From NCBI GenBank assembly GCA_002702965.1, contig PADE01000110.1, forward strand, positions 2,474 through 17,495: a DNA stretch of 15,022 nt, written 5' to 3'. Source of the DNA: Planctomycetaceae bacterium (GTDB lineage Bacteria; Planctomycetota; Planctomycetia; Pirellulales; Pirellulaceae). The translations under genes and the position numbers were made by a program. The notes below the pieces were generated by a model. It made no database searches. It was not told the DNA's origin and worked only from the letters and a program-made list of their open reading frames with translations. Positions 8,440-15,022 of the stretch are shown here, piece by piece; the first letter of the stretch is position 1, and each line of letters begins with the position of its first letter.

Positions 8440-8458
8440 CGGCTGCGCCGAGCAGCCG
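8440..8458. terminator. Short GC hairpin between convergent genes
   Basis: CGGCTGC (8440-8446) pairs perfectly with GCAGCCG (8452-8458) around a 5-base loop, 75 bases past the propeller stop at 8364 and 78 bases past the stop of the convergent gene ending at 8537. A 10-bp palindrome AGGTCGACCT lies just before it (8427-8436). It could serve as a two-way terminator, but neither strand shows a T-run. Confidence 0.38.
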
Positions 8459-8536
8459 CGTTCGAGCTGCACACGCGAACCAGTCGCACGAGGGTGCGCG
8501 GCGCTGGAGAGAGCCGCCATTGCGCACTCACGCGTT

Positions 8537-10216
8537 CTACCTGAACCGGAAGCCGTACAGGTCGGCATCCCGGACCATGATGTACAGGCGAACTCTCTTG
8601 CCTTTGAGCGCCTCCAAATTCGCGTTCTTCCACAGCACCGCCTGCTCGATGCTGTCGGTCTGAATCGGTTTGCAGTCGTCGATTCCGAGTCCCGCCTCCA
8701 GGTGGGTTTTGCCCTGGCGATCTCGGACCATGTAGTTAGGCATCACCCCCGGCGGGTAGTCGCCAAACTGAAGTTTTTTGTCGATGCCGATTCCGACCCG
8801 GACCTGGCCGTGGCTGGCATCGAGGTTTAGCTCGAGGGTCTTGCCGGTCACTGTTACCGGCTTGGTGATCAAGATCTGCGGCGTTGTTCCCGCCGTCAGA
8901 CTCACGTATCGATTGTGCCCCTGCACGTACAAGGCGGTCTGCATTTCCAGACCCGGCACCCCTTTGCGCGTTTTTCGATCGCGGTAAGGCGCCCCGTGGT
9001 CACCGTTCATCACGTTACAGTAAAACCAATCCTCGTCTCCCATACGTACTGGCGCGGTGTACAAAATGACGCAGCGGTCATCGCTATCATGCTCCGTGCC
9101 GTGGGGAATCCAGGCTTTGCGGCTGACCGTGCGGTCCCAAGTATATCCCCCGTCACGGCTGACGAGCACGCGCATGTCCATCGGTCCCTTCATATGCAAC
9201 CGGCCGATCAGTTCCTGTTCGAAAAGAGCCATGTCGGGGCGCGTCCAGTCACCCATGAACCAGGATCCGTAACCGAGCACGATCCCTTCGGTGTAGATAG
9301 CGTGCATCCCATAAATTTCGTCAAAATACGCCGGGTCGCTGGAGTCCTCCGCGTCCGGATAAAGCACCGGCCGCAGCGTCCAATTCCGTAGATCCTGAGT
9401 CGCCCAGCGGGCGATCGAACGTGTCGGCGGGTGGTTGGGTGTCTGCCGCATGAAAACCCAGTCCTGGTGCACGTCGTCCCAGAAGTGAAGCGCCAGTTTG
9501 TAGCTGGGTTTGGTGCCAGCTTCGACCAGTTTTTTGCGCCAATCGGGATCTCCGAGAAAATCCGGGGTCTGGGCTCCGAAGAAGAGACGCAAGCGCCATC
9601 CTGAACCGTCACCCAACGCGACCACAAACCGCTTTTGGGGATCTGACACGTTGCCATACCGGCCGAGGTCCACGGGTGCCGAACAAGGTACGAGGTTGTT
9701 CTTTTTCGACCCTCTCACATCCACCAGATTGAGGTTCGGCTTTTTCCAGTGGATACCGTCATCGCTGACAGCGTAGCCAACCGGCTCCTTGACCGGGGCG
9801 CCCATCGCACGGTAGTAACACTCCAACCGCCCGTCCTTCCTCCAGCCGACATACTGCGGCCCCCCGATGTGGGTTTCCCACGGCTGGTCGGCGGTCAAGA
9901 CGATGCCTCGCGGTTGCGGATGGTGCAACACGCGGCGAAAGCCAGTGCTGCGTTCGACGATGTAATTGTCGAGAAACAACTCCCAGCGAGGCTCTGGTTT
10001 CGTGGCCCAATGCACACGTGCCGGCCTGTTTTTGGTAGTCGCGATCTGCCGAACACGAACCGATCGGCCATCTTCACCCGCGATCCGCAGTTCGCCGCGT
10101 GCCTCACCGCCGGGAGTGATCTCGATACCACGTTCGGCGGCGGACCCGACCGCGGCCACCGTTAAAAGGACACAAACCGATCCGCTCATGGGTCGCACAA
10201 TCATGGTAATTCTCAT
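8537..10216 (-). CDS. Secreted GH32-like five-bladed propeller protein with C-terminal beta-sandwich, 559 aa
   Basis: Hypothetical glycosidase-like protein of a type common in Planctomycetota and Verrucomicrobiota. After an N-terminal leader (hydrophobic SVCVLLTVAAVGSAA, residues 13-27) comes a domain opening with LFLDNYIVERSTGFRRVLHH (80-99), where the acidic LFLDN resembles the first blade of GH32/GH43-type propellers. Other blades carry YAVSDDGIHWKKP (148-160), WATQDLRNWT (271-280) and one Asp-box SRDGGYTW (353-360). The tail from about 450 (KTLELNLDASHGQVRVGIG ... LEALKGKRVRLYIMVRDADL) looks like the beta-sandwich that closes GH32 proteins and ends in YGFRFR. The start is the ATG at 10216; other in-frame ATGs at 10204 and 10189 are possible, and no strong ribosome site decides. 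It is convergent with the lyase/propeller operon and preceded by a 470-bp gap. The fold is likely; the activity is unknown. Confidence 0.7.
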   Translation of the reverse strand: MRITMIVRPMSGSVCVLLTVAAVGSAAERGIEITPGGEARGELRIAGEDGRSVRVRQIATTKNRPARVHWATKPEPRWELFLDNYIVERSTGFRRVLHHPQPRGIVLTADQPWETHIGGPQYVGWRKDGRLECYYRAMGAPVKEPVGYAVSDDGIHWKKPNLNLVDVRGSKKNNLVPCSAPVDLGRYGNVSDPQKRFVVALGDGSGWRLRLFFGAQTPDFLGDPDWRKKLVEAGTKPSYKLALHFWDDVHQDWVFMRQTPNHPPTRSIARWATQDLRNWTLRPVLYPDAEDSSDPAYFDEIYGMHAIYTEGIVLGYGSWFMGDWTRPDMALFEQELIGRLHMKGPMDMRVLVSRDGGYTWDRTVSRKAWIPHGTEHDSDDRCVILYTAPVRMGDEDWFYCNVMNGDHGAPYRDRKTRKGVPGLEMQTALYVQGHNRYVSLTAGTTPQILITKPVTVTGKTLELNLDASHGQVRVGIGIDKKLQFGDYPPGVMPNYMVRDRQGKTHLEAGLGIDDCKPIQTDSIEQAVLWKNANLEALKGKRVRLYIMVRDADLYGFRFR

Positions 10217-10686
10217 TCGGTCTTGCGGTTGCGCTGGCGCATCACGGACAGATTCTCATCTGCCCCTCTCCGTTTGCGCTCATTCGAACGGCGTATCGAC
10301 GGCTAACTCCGCCTGAGCACCGATGTTCACGGCGCCCGACACTCGACTGCTACGGACGCCAACAGACGGGACCGCCTGGTAGCTATCGCGGGGCCCCCAA
10401 GGCGTCTCTCCTTCAACGTGACGATCCAAGCAACGACGCGGACTCCGCATCCACGCGCGATGCCGACCCGGTCATCGTTCGATGTGCACAGGTCTCGCCC
10501 GTGGCCCGCACGGCGCCCACCGCACTCGCTCAACATTCGCAGCGAGGTGCGCGGGCACGATTCACACCTCACCCTATTGCGACGGCATCCCAGTCGACAC
10601 GGTAACGCGCGCTAAAGCTACCCCCAACGCCCGGCCTGTATCGCCGCCGACCTCGATTTACCTTACCTGTCCGACTTCTGTTGCGA
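10217..10686. other. 470-bp intergenic gap, no supported gene
   Basis: Both flanking genes are on the - strand. Short open frames exist on both strands (for example 10327-10572 on -), but they show no recognisable motif, no leader and an arginine-rich composition typical of chance frames in GC-rich DNA. Only weak symmetry is visible (CCGTG 10499-10503/CACGG 10509-10513). It should contain the promoter of the gene starting at 10216 and the 3' end of the SGNH transcript. Confidence 0.4.
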
Positions 10687-11982
10687 TTACTCGCCGATTA
10701 CACCGGAACCCTGTATGAACTTTGCAAACAACTGCGCTTTGAGTACAGCCCCTTCCTCATTCACATGCCGCCCATCTGCCCAGTATTTCCGATCGGTCGG
10801 CATCAACGAAGCAAACTCAAACAAATATGCACCCGACTCATCGGCGACCTCCTTCACAACTTCATTGTGTTCCTTGAACCCCAACTGGTAGGGATCGGTT
10901 GATGCAAAGTCACCAAAGTACGGTGAATGTGCCCAGGTCGCGAGCGCTAAACTCACCTCGTTTTCCCTGGCGACACTCACCATGCTATTTAGATTCCGCC
11001 GGAAATAGATGGGTGGGTTCTTCCGCAAGAGTTCGACTGAAGCCTCCATGTTTCCCGTCTCCTTTCCGCCCAGTCCAACATAATTGGAGGAGGTGATCAC
11101 GGTCTCAAGGTGTATTTGGCTTGATAATCCCAAGTTTCTACCAGCAAACCTCGCAAAGACACTGTGATCCCAAAGCGCCATACAAGGCAGACTCCATTGC
11201 TTTCTTCTGCCCGAGTTGTCACCTCGGTAGGCACCCGGTTCGACCAGCCTTGCATGAACATCATTCGTTGCATGGTAGACAATCACTAAGTCCGGATTGA
11301 TATCCAAGACACGAAACTGAAGGTTGATGAGTGATTCCCACGAGTTGTAACCACTAACCCCCGCATTGATTACTTCGACATTGTGGTGCCCGTAGTCATC
11401 GCGAAGGATTCGCTCCAATTGATAAGGAAATGTCTTCTCATTGTCTTGCACCGAAACCGTATAAGTCGTCGACCCGCCGAGCAGGGCAATACGATACACG
11501 TTTGGCGGTTTCTCTGAATTGAATTCGCGACTCCTGTACCCGAGCGAGTTGTGATACGTGAGTCCGTCCCGGTAATTTGGTGTGGGATAGTAGTTCAAAT
11601 AGTGATGCGGAGACAGGTAATAGTCTTCCGATCGTATATCGGTGTAGTGAGCATAGACGCGGTATTGCTCGGCCGTACTGAAATACGTCAGCCAGACTCG
11701 CAGCGTGATTTCGATCAGCACAACAGACAATAACGTCGAAGCGACCAGTAGACCAATCTGTCGTCTTGAAGGAACCTCGATGCGAGGGTTTCGAATTGCG
11801 CAATAGACGCCGAAGCCAATCAACAGAAATTGGACGATGGCGATCAAGGCTTGTGTCGGAGGTGATCCGATAGACCCATCGGTAGAAAAGAGAAGCTCCA
11901 GAATCCACTTATTGAAAATAAGCCCGATTCCGATCAAGAACGCACCAAGATAGATCCCCGTCTTCGGTCGGTCGTTGTGCAT
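10687..11982 (-). CDS. Membrane-anchored SGNH/GDSL-type hydrolase, 431 aa
   Basis: Probably an esterase or O-acyl-transfer enzyme of the SGNH superfamily acting outside the cytoplasmic membrane. Three hydrophobic segments come first (about residues 9-31, 45-63 and 76-98 from the ATG at 11982). The hydrolase domain follows with all four blocks: LLGGSTTYT (catalytic Ser171), INAGVSGYNSWE (Gly211), YHATNDVH (Asn240), and WADGRHVNEEG (Asp403 and His406). Related proteins often modify exopolysaccharides or acyl groups on cell-surface sugars; here the substrate is unknown. GC is lower than in neighbours: a hand count of 11401-11460 gives 27 of 60, against 38 of 60 at 6301-6360. This hints at a different origin. 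A GTG two codons upstream (11988) is an alternative start; neither start has a strong ribosome site. It has no obvious operon partner: ppiC ends 138 bases upstream. Confidence 0.82.
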   Translation of the reverse strand: MHNDRPKTGIYLGAFLIGIGLIFNKWILELLFSTDGSIGSPPTQALIAIVQFLLIGFGVYCAIRNPRIEVPSRRQIGLLVASTLLSVVLIEITLRVWLTYFSTAEQYRVYAHYTDIRSEDYYLSPHHYLNYYPTPNYRDGLTYHNSLGYRSREFNSEKPPNVYRIALLGGSTTYTVSVQDNEKTFPYQLERILRDDYGHHNVEVINAGVSGYNSWESLINLQFRVLDINPDLVIVYHATNDVHARLVEPGAYRGDNSGRRKQWSLPCMALWDHSVFARFAGRNLGLSSQIHLETVITSSNYVGLGGKETGNMEASVELLRKNPPIYFRRNLNSMVSVARENEVSLALATWAHSPYFGDFASTDPYQLGFKEHNEVVKEVADESGAYLFEFASLMPTDRKYWADGRHVNEEGAVLKAQLFAKFIQGSGVIGE

Positions 11983-12081
11983 AACCACTTAGTCCAATTG
12001 GAGGGACGAGATGGCGCAGATTGAATCGTGGCGAGTACAAGGAATGTCACTCGGCGCGACGAAAACCGAATACGGTCTCGC

Positions 12082-12112
12082 GGTCCACAGATCATCCTCG
12101 CATTCGTGGACC
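12082..12112 (-). terminator. Inverted repeat just past the ppiC stop
   Basis: GGTCCAC (12082-12088) and GTGGACC (12106-12112) form a perfect 7-bp stem with a 17-base loop, beginning 8 bases after the ppiC stop on the - strand. The position fits a terminator or 3'-end structure, separating ppiC from the SGNH gene. There is no T-run after it. Confidence 0.35.
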
Positions 12113-12120
12113 AGGGGATC

Positions 12121-12402
12121 TCAATCCGATCGATCGGTGACTTCGATTAGGTGATAACCAAATTGAGTCTGTACCGGTCCGTGGACCTGATTCACCTCAC
12201 TACTGAATACAACCTGATCAAATTCCGGGACCATTTGGCCAGGCCCAAATTCACCCAATGATCCGCCCTGTTGACCCGACGGGCATTGCGAATGCTCCCG
12301 AGCAACGTCGGCGAAGTCCGCACCGTCCTGAATCTGCTGCTTGAGCGACTCACAGAGCGCTTGTTCTTGAACAAGAATGTGCCTGGCAGTTGCGCGCGCC
12401 AT
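12121..12402 (-). CDS. ppiC: Parvulin-type peptidyl-prolyl cis-trans isomerase, 93 aa
   Basis: Speeds cis-trans isomerisation of peptide bonds before proline during protein folding. It is a stand-alone rotamase domain with no signal peptide, so cytoplasmic. Its length, 93 residues, equals that of Escherichia coli PpiC (Par10), and from memory the alignment runs end to end without gaps. Visible conserved points: RHILV (7-11, active-site His8), CPSG (40-43, Cys40), GGSLGEFGPGQMVPEFDQVV (46-65, including Met57 and Phe61 of the substrate pocket) and TQFGYHLIEV (79-88, His84). The start at 12402 has a good ribosome site, GGAAGG seven bases upstream. The frame continues 23 codons further upstream but without family similarity. 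It lies downstream of the DUF1501 gene but is separated by 225 bases and a probable terminator, so it is likely transcribed alone. Confidence 0.93.
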   Translation of the reverse strand: MARATARHILVQEQALCESLKQQIQDGADFADVAREHSQCPSGQQGGSLGEFGPGQMVPEFDQVVFSSEVNQVHGPVQTQFGYHLIEVTDRSD

Positions 12403-12506
12403 CGATTGACCTTCCTTTATGTTGCGGTTTGAACGGGAACAAGTGCAGTGTAATCGATCCTGGCTGGGCATCCACCGGACGGTTCAAACGACACCGAATC
12501 AGATGA

Positions 12507-12538
12507 AAAAGAACGCTCTGGATCCGGCTCACCGGACC
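12507..12538 (-). terminator. Probable intrinsic terminator after the DUF1501 gene
   Basis: On the - strand, GGTCCGG pairs with CCGGATCC (one bulged base) around the loop TGAG (12538-12520). TTCTTTTT follows six bases later, about 90 bases after the DUF1501 stop. The stem plus T-run is the clearest terminator signature in the window and would end the PSD1-DUF1501 transcript before ppiC. Confidence 0.5.
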
Positions 12539-12627
12539 GACAGGTCAGCGCCAACAGCGGGAAGACGACCCGGCGGAACGCGTCGCGCAGCGCGCCATGC
12601 GCGTCGATCAGTCAGCCCCGGTGTCGA

Positions 12628-14106
12628 TCACGCCAGCAATGCGGGAACGACTCGGCCGTGGACATCGGTCAGCCGATGATCCCGGCCCTGGAACCGAAAT
12701 GTGAGGCGACGGTGATCGACACCCAACAGATGCAGGATCGTGGCGTGTAGATCGTGGACCTCGACGGGATTGTCAACGACGTTATAGGAAAAGTCATCCG
12801 TGCGACCCCAGCTCATGCCCGGTCGAGCGCCGCCACCCGCCATCCAGATCGTAAAGCAGCGTGGATGGTGGTCGCGGCCGTAGTTGCTCGTACTCAGTCC
12901 ACCCTGGCAGTAGGTCGTGCGGCCAAACTCTCCACCCCATACGATGAGCGTATCCTCTAACAGGCCACGTTGACGAAGGTCGTTGATCAAACCGGCGGAC
13001 GGCTGATCGGTATCTCCGCACTGGGCACGGATGGCCACAGGCAGATTTCCATGCTGGTCCCATCCCATATGAAACAACTGCACAAACCGCACACCGCGCT
13101 CACAAAGTCGGCGGGCGAGCAGACAGTTCGAGGCGTATGTTCCTGGCTTTCGCACGTCGGGCCCGTAGAGATCGAGAACGTGCTGCGGCTCGCCGGAGAA
13201 ATCGGTCAACTCCGGGATCGAGGCCTGCATGCGAAATGCGAGTTCGTATTGTGCAATTCGCGTTGCGATTTCTGGATCACCGACAACATCTAGCCGTTTG
13301 CGATTGAGTTCAGCCAGGTCGTCGAGCATCGCGCGCTTGATACTGCGCGAGACGCCGGGCGGGTTGTTCAAATACAACACCGGATCATCCGCGCTGCGGA
13401 ACTTGACCCCTTGGTGGGTCGTCGGCAGGAACCCGCTTCCCCACAACCGATCGTACAGAGGCTGCCCATTCTTCAACCCGCTGCCGCGAGACGTCATCGC
13501 GACAAAGGCAGGCAAATCGGCATTTTCACTCCCCAATCCATAACTTGCCCAGGCGCCGATACTCGGACGGCCCGCGATCTGGGAACCGGTCTGGAAGAAC
13601 GTCACCGCCGGATCGTGATTAATCGCCTGGGTGACCATGGTCTTCACAATGCAGAGCTGATCGGCGACTCTCGCGGTGTACGGCAACAGTTCACTGAGCC
13701 ACGCGCCACTTTGCCCGTGTTGTTGAAAACGAAACATCGATGGAGCGATCGGGAATCGCTTCTGCCTCGAAGTCATCGTCGTGATCCGTTGTCCCATCCT
13801 GACACTGTCCGGCAGATCCTTGTCGAACTGAGACTGCATCGTCGGCTTGTAGTCGAACAGGTCCATTTGCGAAGGACCACCACTTTGGAACAAGTAGATC
13901 ACGCGTTTAGCAGACGGAGCGAAATGCGGTAATCCGGGACGACCGAAAGACGCGGTCGACCTGCCGTCGCGCGTTGACGCCAATCCGTCTTCGGCGAATA
14001 GCGAGGCCAGCGCGGCGACACCCAAACCCGATGCACTGCGGGTCAAGAAACTCCGTCGGGCCAAACCGGGCATGTCGTCTGTCACCGCCGTCAGATTCTG
14101 GTTCAT
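12628..14106 (-). CDS. DUF1501 family protein with Tat leader, 492 aa
   Basis: Full-length member of the DUF1501 family, whose fold is related to alkaline phosphatases and sulfatases; function is not established experimentally. Numbered from the ATG at 14106: twin-arginine leader ARRSFLTR (16-23) with hydrophobic GLGVAALASLFA; first conserved block VIYLFQSGGPSQMDLFDYKP (69-88); then near the C-terminus FHMGWDQHGNLP (345-356), WGGEFGRTT (390-398) and NYGRDHHPRCF (408-418), the histidine- and aspartate-rich sites expected to bind metal. The start at 14106 has GAGG six bases upstream and lies 16 bases after the PSD1 stop, so the two genes should be co-transcribed. The frame runs on to 14169 inside PSD1, but no leader fits there. 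In Planctomycetota, DUF1501 almost always pairs with PSD1 (DUF1549/DUF1553), as here; both are thought to act outside the cytoplasm. Confidence 0.93.
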   Translation of the reverse strand: MNQNLTAVTDDMPGLARRSFLTRSASGLGVAALASLFAEDGLASTRDGRSTASFGRPGLPHFAPSAKRVIYLFQSGGPSQMDLFDYKPTMQSQFDKDLPDSVRMGQRITTMTSRQKRFPIAPSMFRFQQHGQSGAWLSELLPYTARVADQLCIVKTMVTQAINHDPAVTFFQTGSQIAGRPSIGAWASYGLGSENADLPAFVAMTSRGSGLKNGQPLYDRLWGSGFLPTTHQGVKFRSADDPVLYLNNPPGVSRSIKRAMLDDLAELNRKRLDVVGDPEIATRIAQYELAFRMQASIPELTDFSGEPQHVLDLYGPDVRKPGTYASNCLLARRLCERGVRFVQLFHMGWDQHGNLPVAIRAQCGDTDQPSAGLINDLRQRGLLEDTLIVWGGEFGRTTYCQGGLSTSNYGRDHHPRCFTIWMAGGGARPGMSWGRTDDFSYNVVDNPVEVHDLHATILHLLGVDHRRLTFRFQGRDHRLTDVHGRVVPALLA

Positions 14107-14122
14107 TTGAATCCTCACCGCA

Positions 14123-15022
14123 TCAGTCGCGCATAATCGTTTCATCGAGGTTGAGAATCGTCTGCGCAATCACGGTAAACGCAGCCTGTTGGGAAACGTC
14201 GAGTCGCTCGTCGCGCTCGGACTCCCCGTAACTTAGCAGGCGCAGCGCTTCGTCGCGGCGATCACTGTAAATCGCCAAATGGCGATCCAGCGCACGGCAC
14301 AAAAGCGACAATTCAGCATCACTCGGCGGGCGACTCAGCGCTAACCGCCAGCCGTACGTGATCTGTTCCGCCGACGTGGTACCGCCTTCGGTCAACATCC
14401 GCCGGGCTAGCTGTCGCGCCGCCTCGACAAAGGTCACATCGTTCTGCAACGTCAACGCCTGCATCGGTGTATTCGTCAGCTCTTTACGCACCCGGCACAT
14501 TTCACGCCCGGTTCCGTCGAATACCGACATCCGCGGCGGCGCAACCGTACGCTTCCAGAACGTGTAAAGGCTGCGCCGATAGAGACTGTCGCCACGGTCC
14601 TGAACGTAGAAATCGACCGTCGTCTTTCCACTGGCAAAGGAAAGTTCTTTCCACAGCCCCGGCGGCTGATACGGCTTGAGCGGTGGACCGCCGATCGTCT
14701 GAGATAACAGCCCGCCTACGAACAACGCGTGGTCGCGAATCGCGGCGCCGCTGAGCCGCTTCCGTGGACCCCGCGCCAGCAGTCGATTGCCGGGATCACG
14801 CTTGAGCAGTTCAGGCGCGACATGTGAGGACTGTCGGAATGCCGCGCTCGTAACGACCAAACGATGCATCGCCTTGACGTCCCAGTTCAAGCGAACTAAT
14901 TCGGTGGCCAACCAATCGAGTAATTTCGGATGTGACGGCCGGTCACCGCGGCTGCCAAAATTCTCAGAAGTTCGCACCAGGCCGACACCAAAATGGTACT
15001 GCCAAAGCCGATTCGCCGTGAC
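14123..15022 (-). CDS. PSD1/DUF1553 protein, 3' part, runs off the right edge
   Basis: The C-terminal 299 residues of a planctomycete PSD1-domain protein (DUF1553). These proteins usually carry N-terminal cytochrome-like (PSCyt1) and PSCyt2/DUF1549 domains, which here would lie beyond the window. The visible part opens with VTANRLWQYHFGVGLVRT, followed by the family hallmarks RPSHPKLLDWLA, LNWDVKAMHRLVVTSAAFRQ, RLSGAAIRDHAL and LTNTPMQALTLQND, and ends in QTILNLDETIMRD. The frame is open and clearly coding right to base 15022, so no start can be given. It is first in the pair with DUF1501, with a 16-base gap. Role unproven: co-occurrence with DUF1501 and sulfatases suggests redox or degradative work on polysaccharides. 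Confidence 0.92.
   Translation of the reverse strand, partial: VTANRLWQYHFGVGLVRTSENFGSRGDRPSHPKLLDWLATELVRLNWDVKAMHRLVVTSAAFRQSSHVAPELLKRDPGNRLLARGPRKRLSGAAIRDHALFVGGLLSQTIGGPPLKPYQPPGLWKELSFASGKTTVDFYVQDRGDSLYRRSLYTFWKRTVAPPRMSVFDGTGREMCRVRKELTNTPMQALTLQNDVTFVEAARQLARRMLTEGGTTSAEQITYGWRLALSRPPSDAELSLLCRALDRHLAIYSDRRDEALRLLSYGESERDERLDVSQQAAFTVIAQTILNLDETIMRD

Noticed and set aside
8186..8830. 214-codon open frame on the + strand spanning the convergent gap.
   Set aside because: It overlaps the ends of two well-supported genes in other frames and has no domain or leader; a chance frame in GC-rich DNA.
10327..10572. 81-codon open frame on the - strand inside the 470-bp gap.
   Set aside because: Arginine/cysteine-rich, no ribosome site, no motif; not enough to call a gene.
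14107..14169. Longer start for the DUF1501 gene, overlapping PSD1.
   Set aside because: The added residues do not form a leader, whereas the ATG at 14106 has a good ribosome site and a twin-arginine leader follows.
1..15022. Searched by eye for CRISPR-like spaced repeats, tRNA/rRNA, transposase motifs and terminal inverted repeats.
   Set aside because: None seen; only short chance repeats and single hairpins were found.

Overview
The window looks like a chromosomal stretch from a Planctomycetota bacterium, most likely a Pirellulales/Rhodopirellula-type lineage. The reasons are moderately high GC coding DNA, a PSD1 (DUF1553) + DUF1501 gene pair, a second DUF1501 gene with a twin-arginine leader, a formylglycine-type sulfatase, and several secreted propeller enzymes with generous intergenic gaps. 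No rRNA, tRNA, CRISPR array, transposase or phage gene was seen.

Layout. (1) 1-1596: a small macro-domain gene (+), a 340-bp gap with several hairpins, then a DUF1501 gene (+) that keeps its Tat leader and N-terminal half but stops after 218 codons, right before a convergent sulfatase. It reads as a truncated remnant. (2) 1597-10216: a block of secreted polysaccharide-active genes. A propeller/sialidase-like protein and a sulfatase lie on the - strand. They diverge from a PcRGLX/YetA-like (exo-rhamnogalacturonan lyase family) protein and a second propeller protein on the + strand. The + pair is joined by a TTGA stop/start overlap. A GH32-like five-bladed propeller protein faces them on the - strand. 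(3) 10217-10686: a 470-bp gap with no supported gene. (4) 10687-11982 (-): a membrane-anchored SGNH hydrolase with visibly lower GC than its neighbours. (5) 12121-12402 (-): a 93-residue parvulin very like PpiC. (6) 12628-15022 (-): a DUF1501 gene and the 3' part of a PSD1 gene running off the right edge, close enough to be one transcript.

How they may work together (inference): the sulfatase, the lyase-family protein and the three propeller proteins all have, or probably have, export signals and share one divergent control region or face each other. That suggests stepwise breakdown of a sulfated, possibly rhamnose/uronic-acid-containing polysaccharide. There is no SusC/SusD pair, transporter or regulator in the window, so this is not a Bacteroides-style PUL. 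The substrate cannot be told from sequence alone. The two sialidase-like proteins lack a visible F/Y-R-I-P motif, so true sialidase activity is doubtful.
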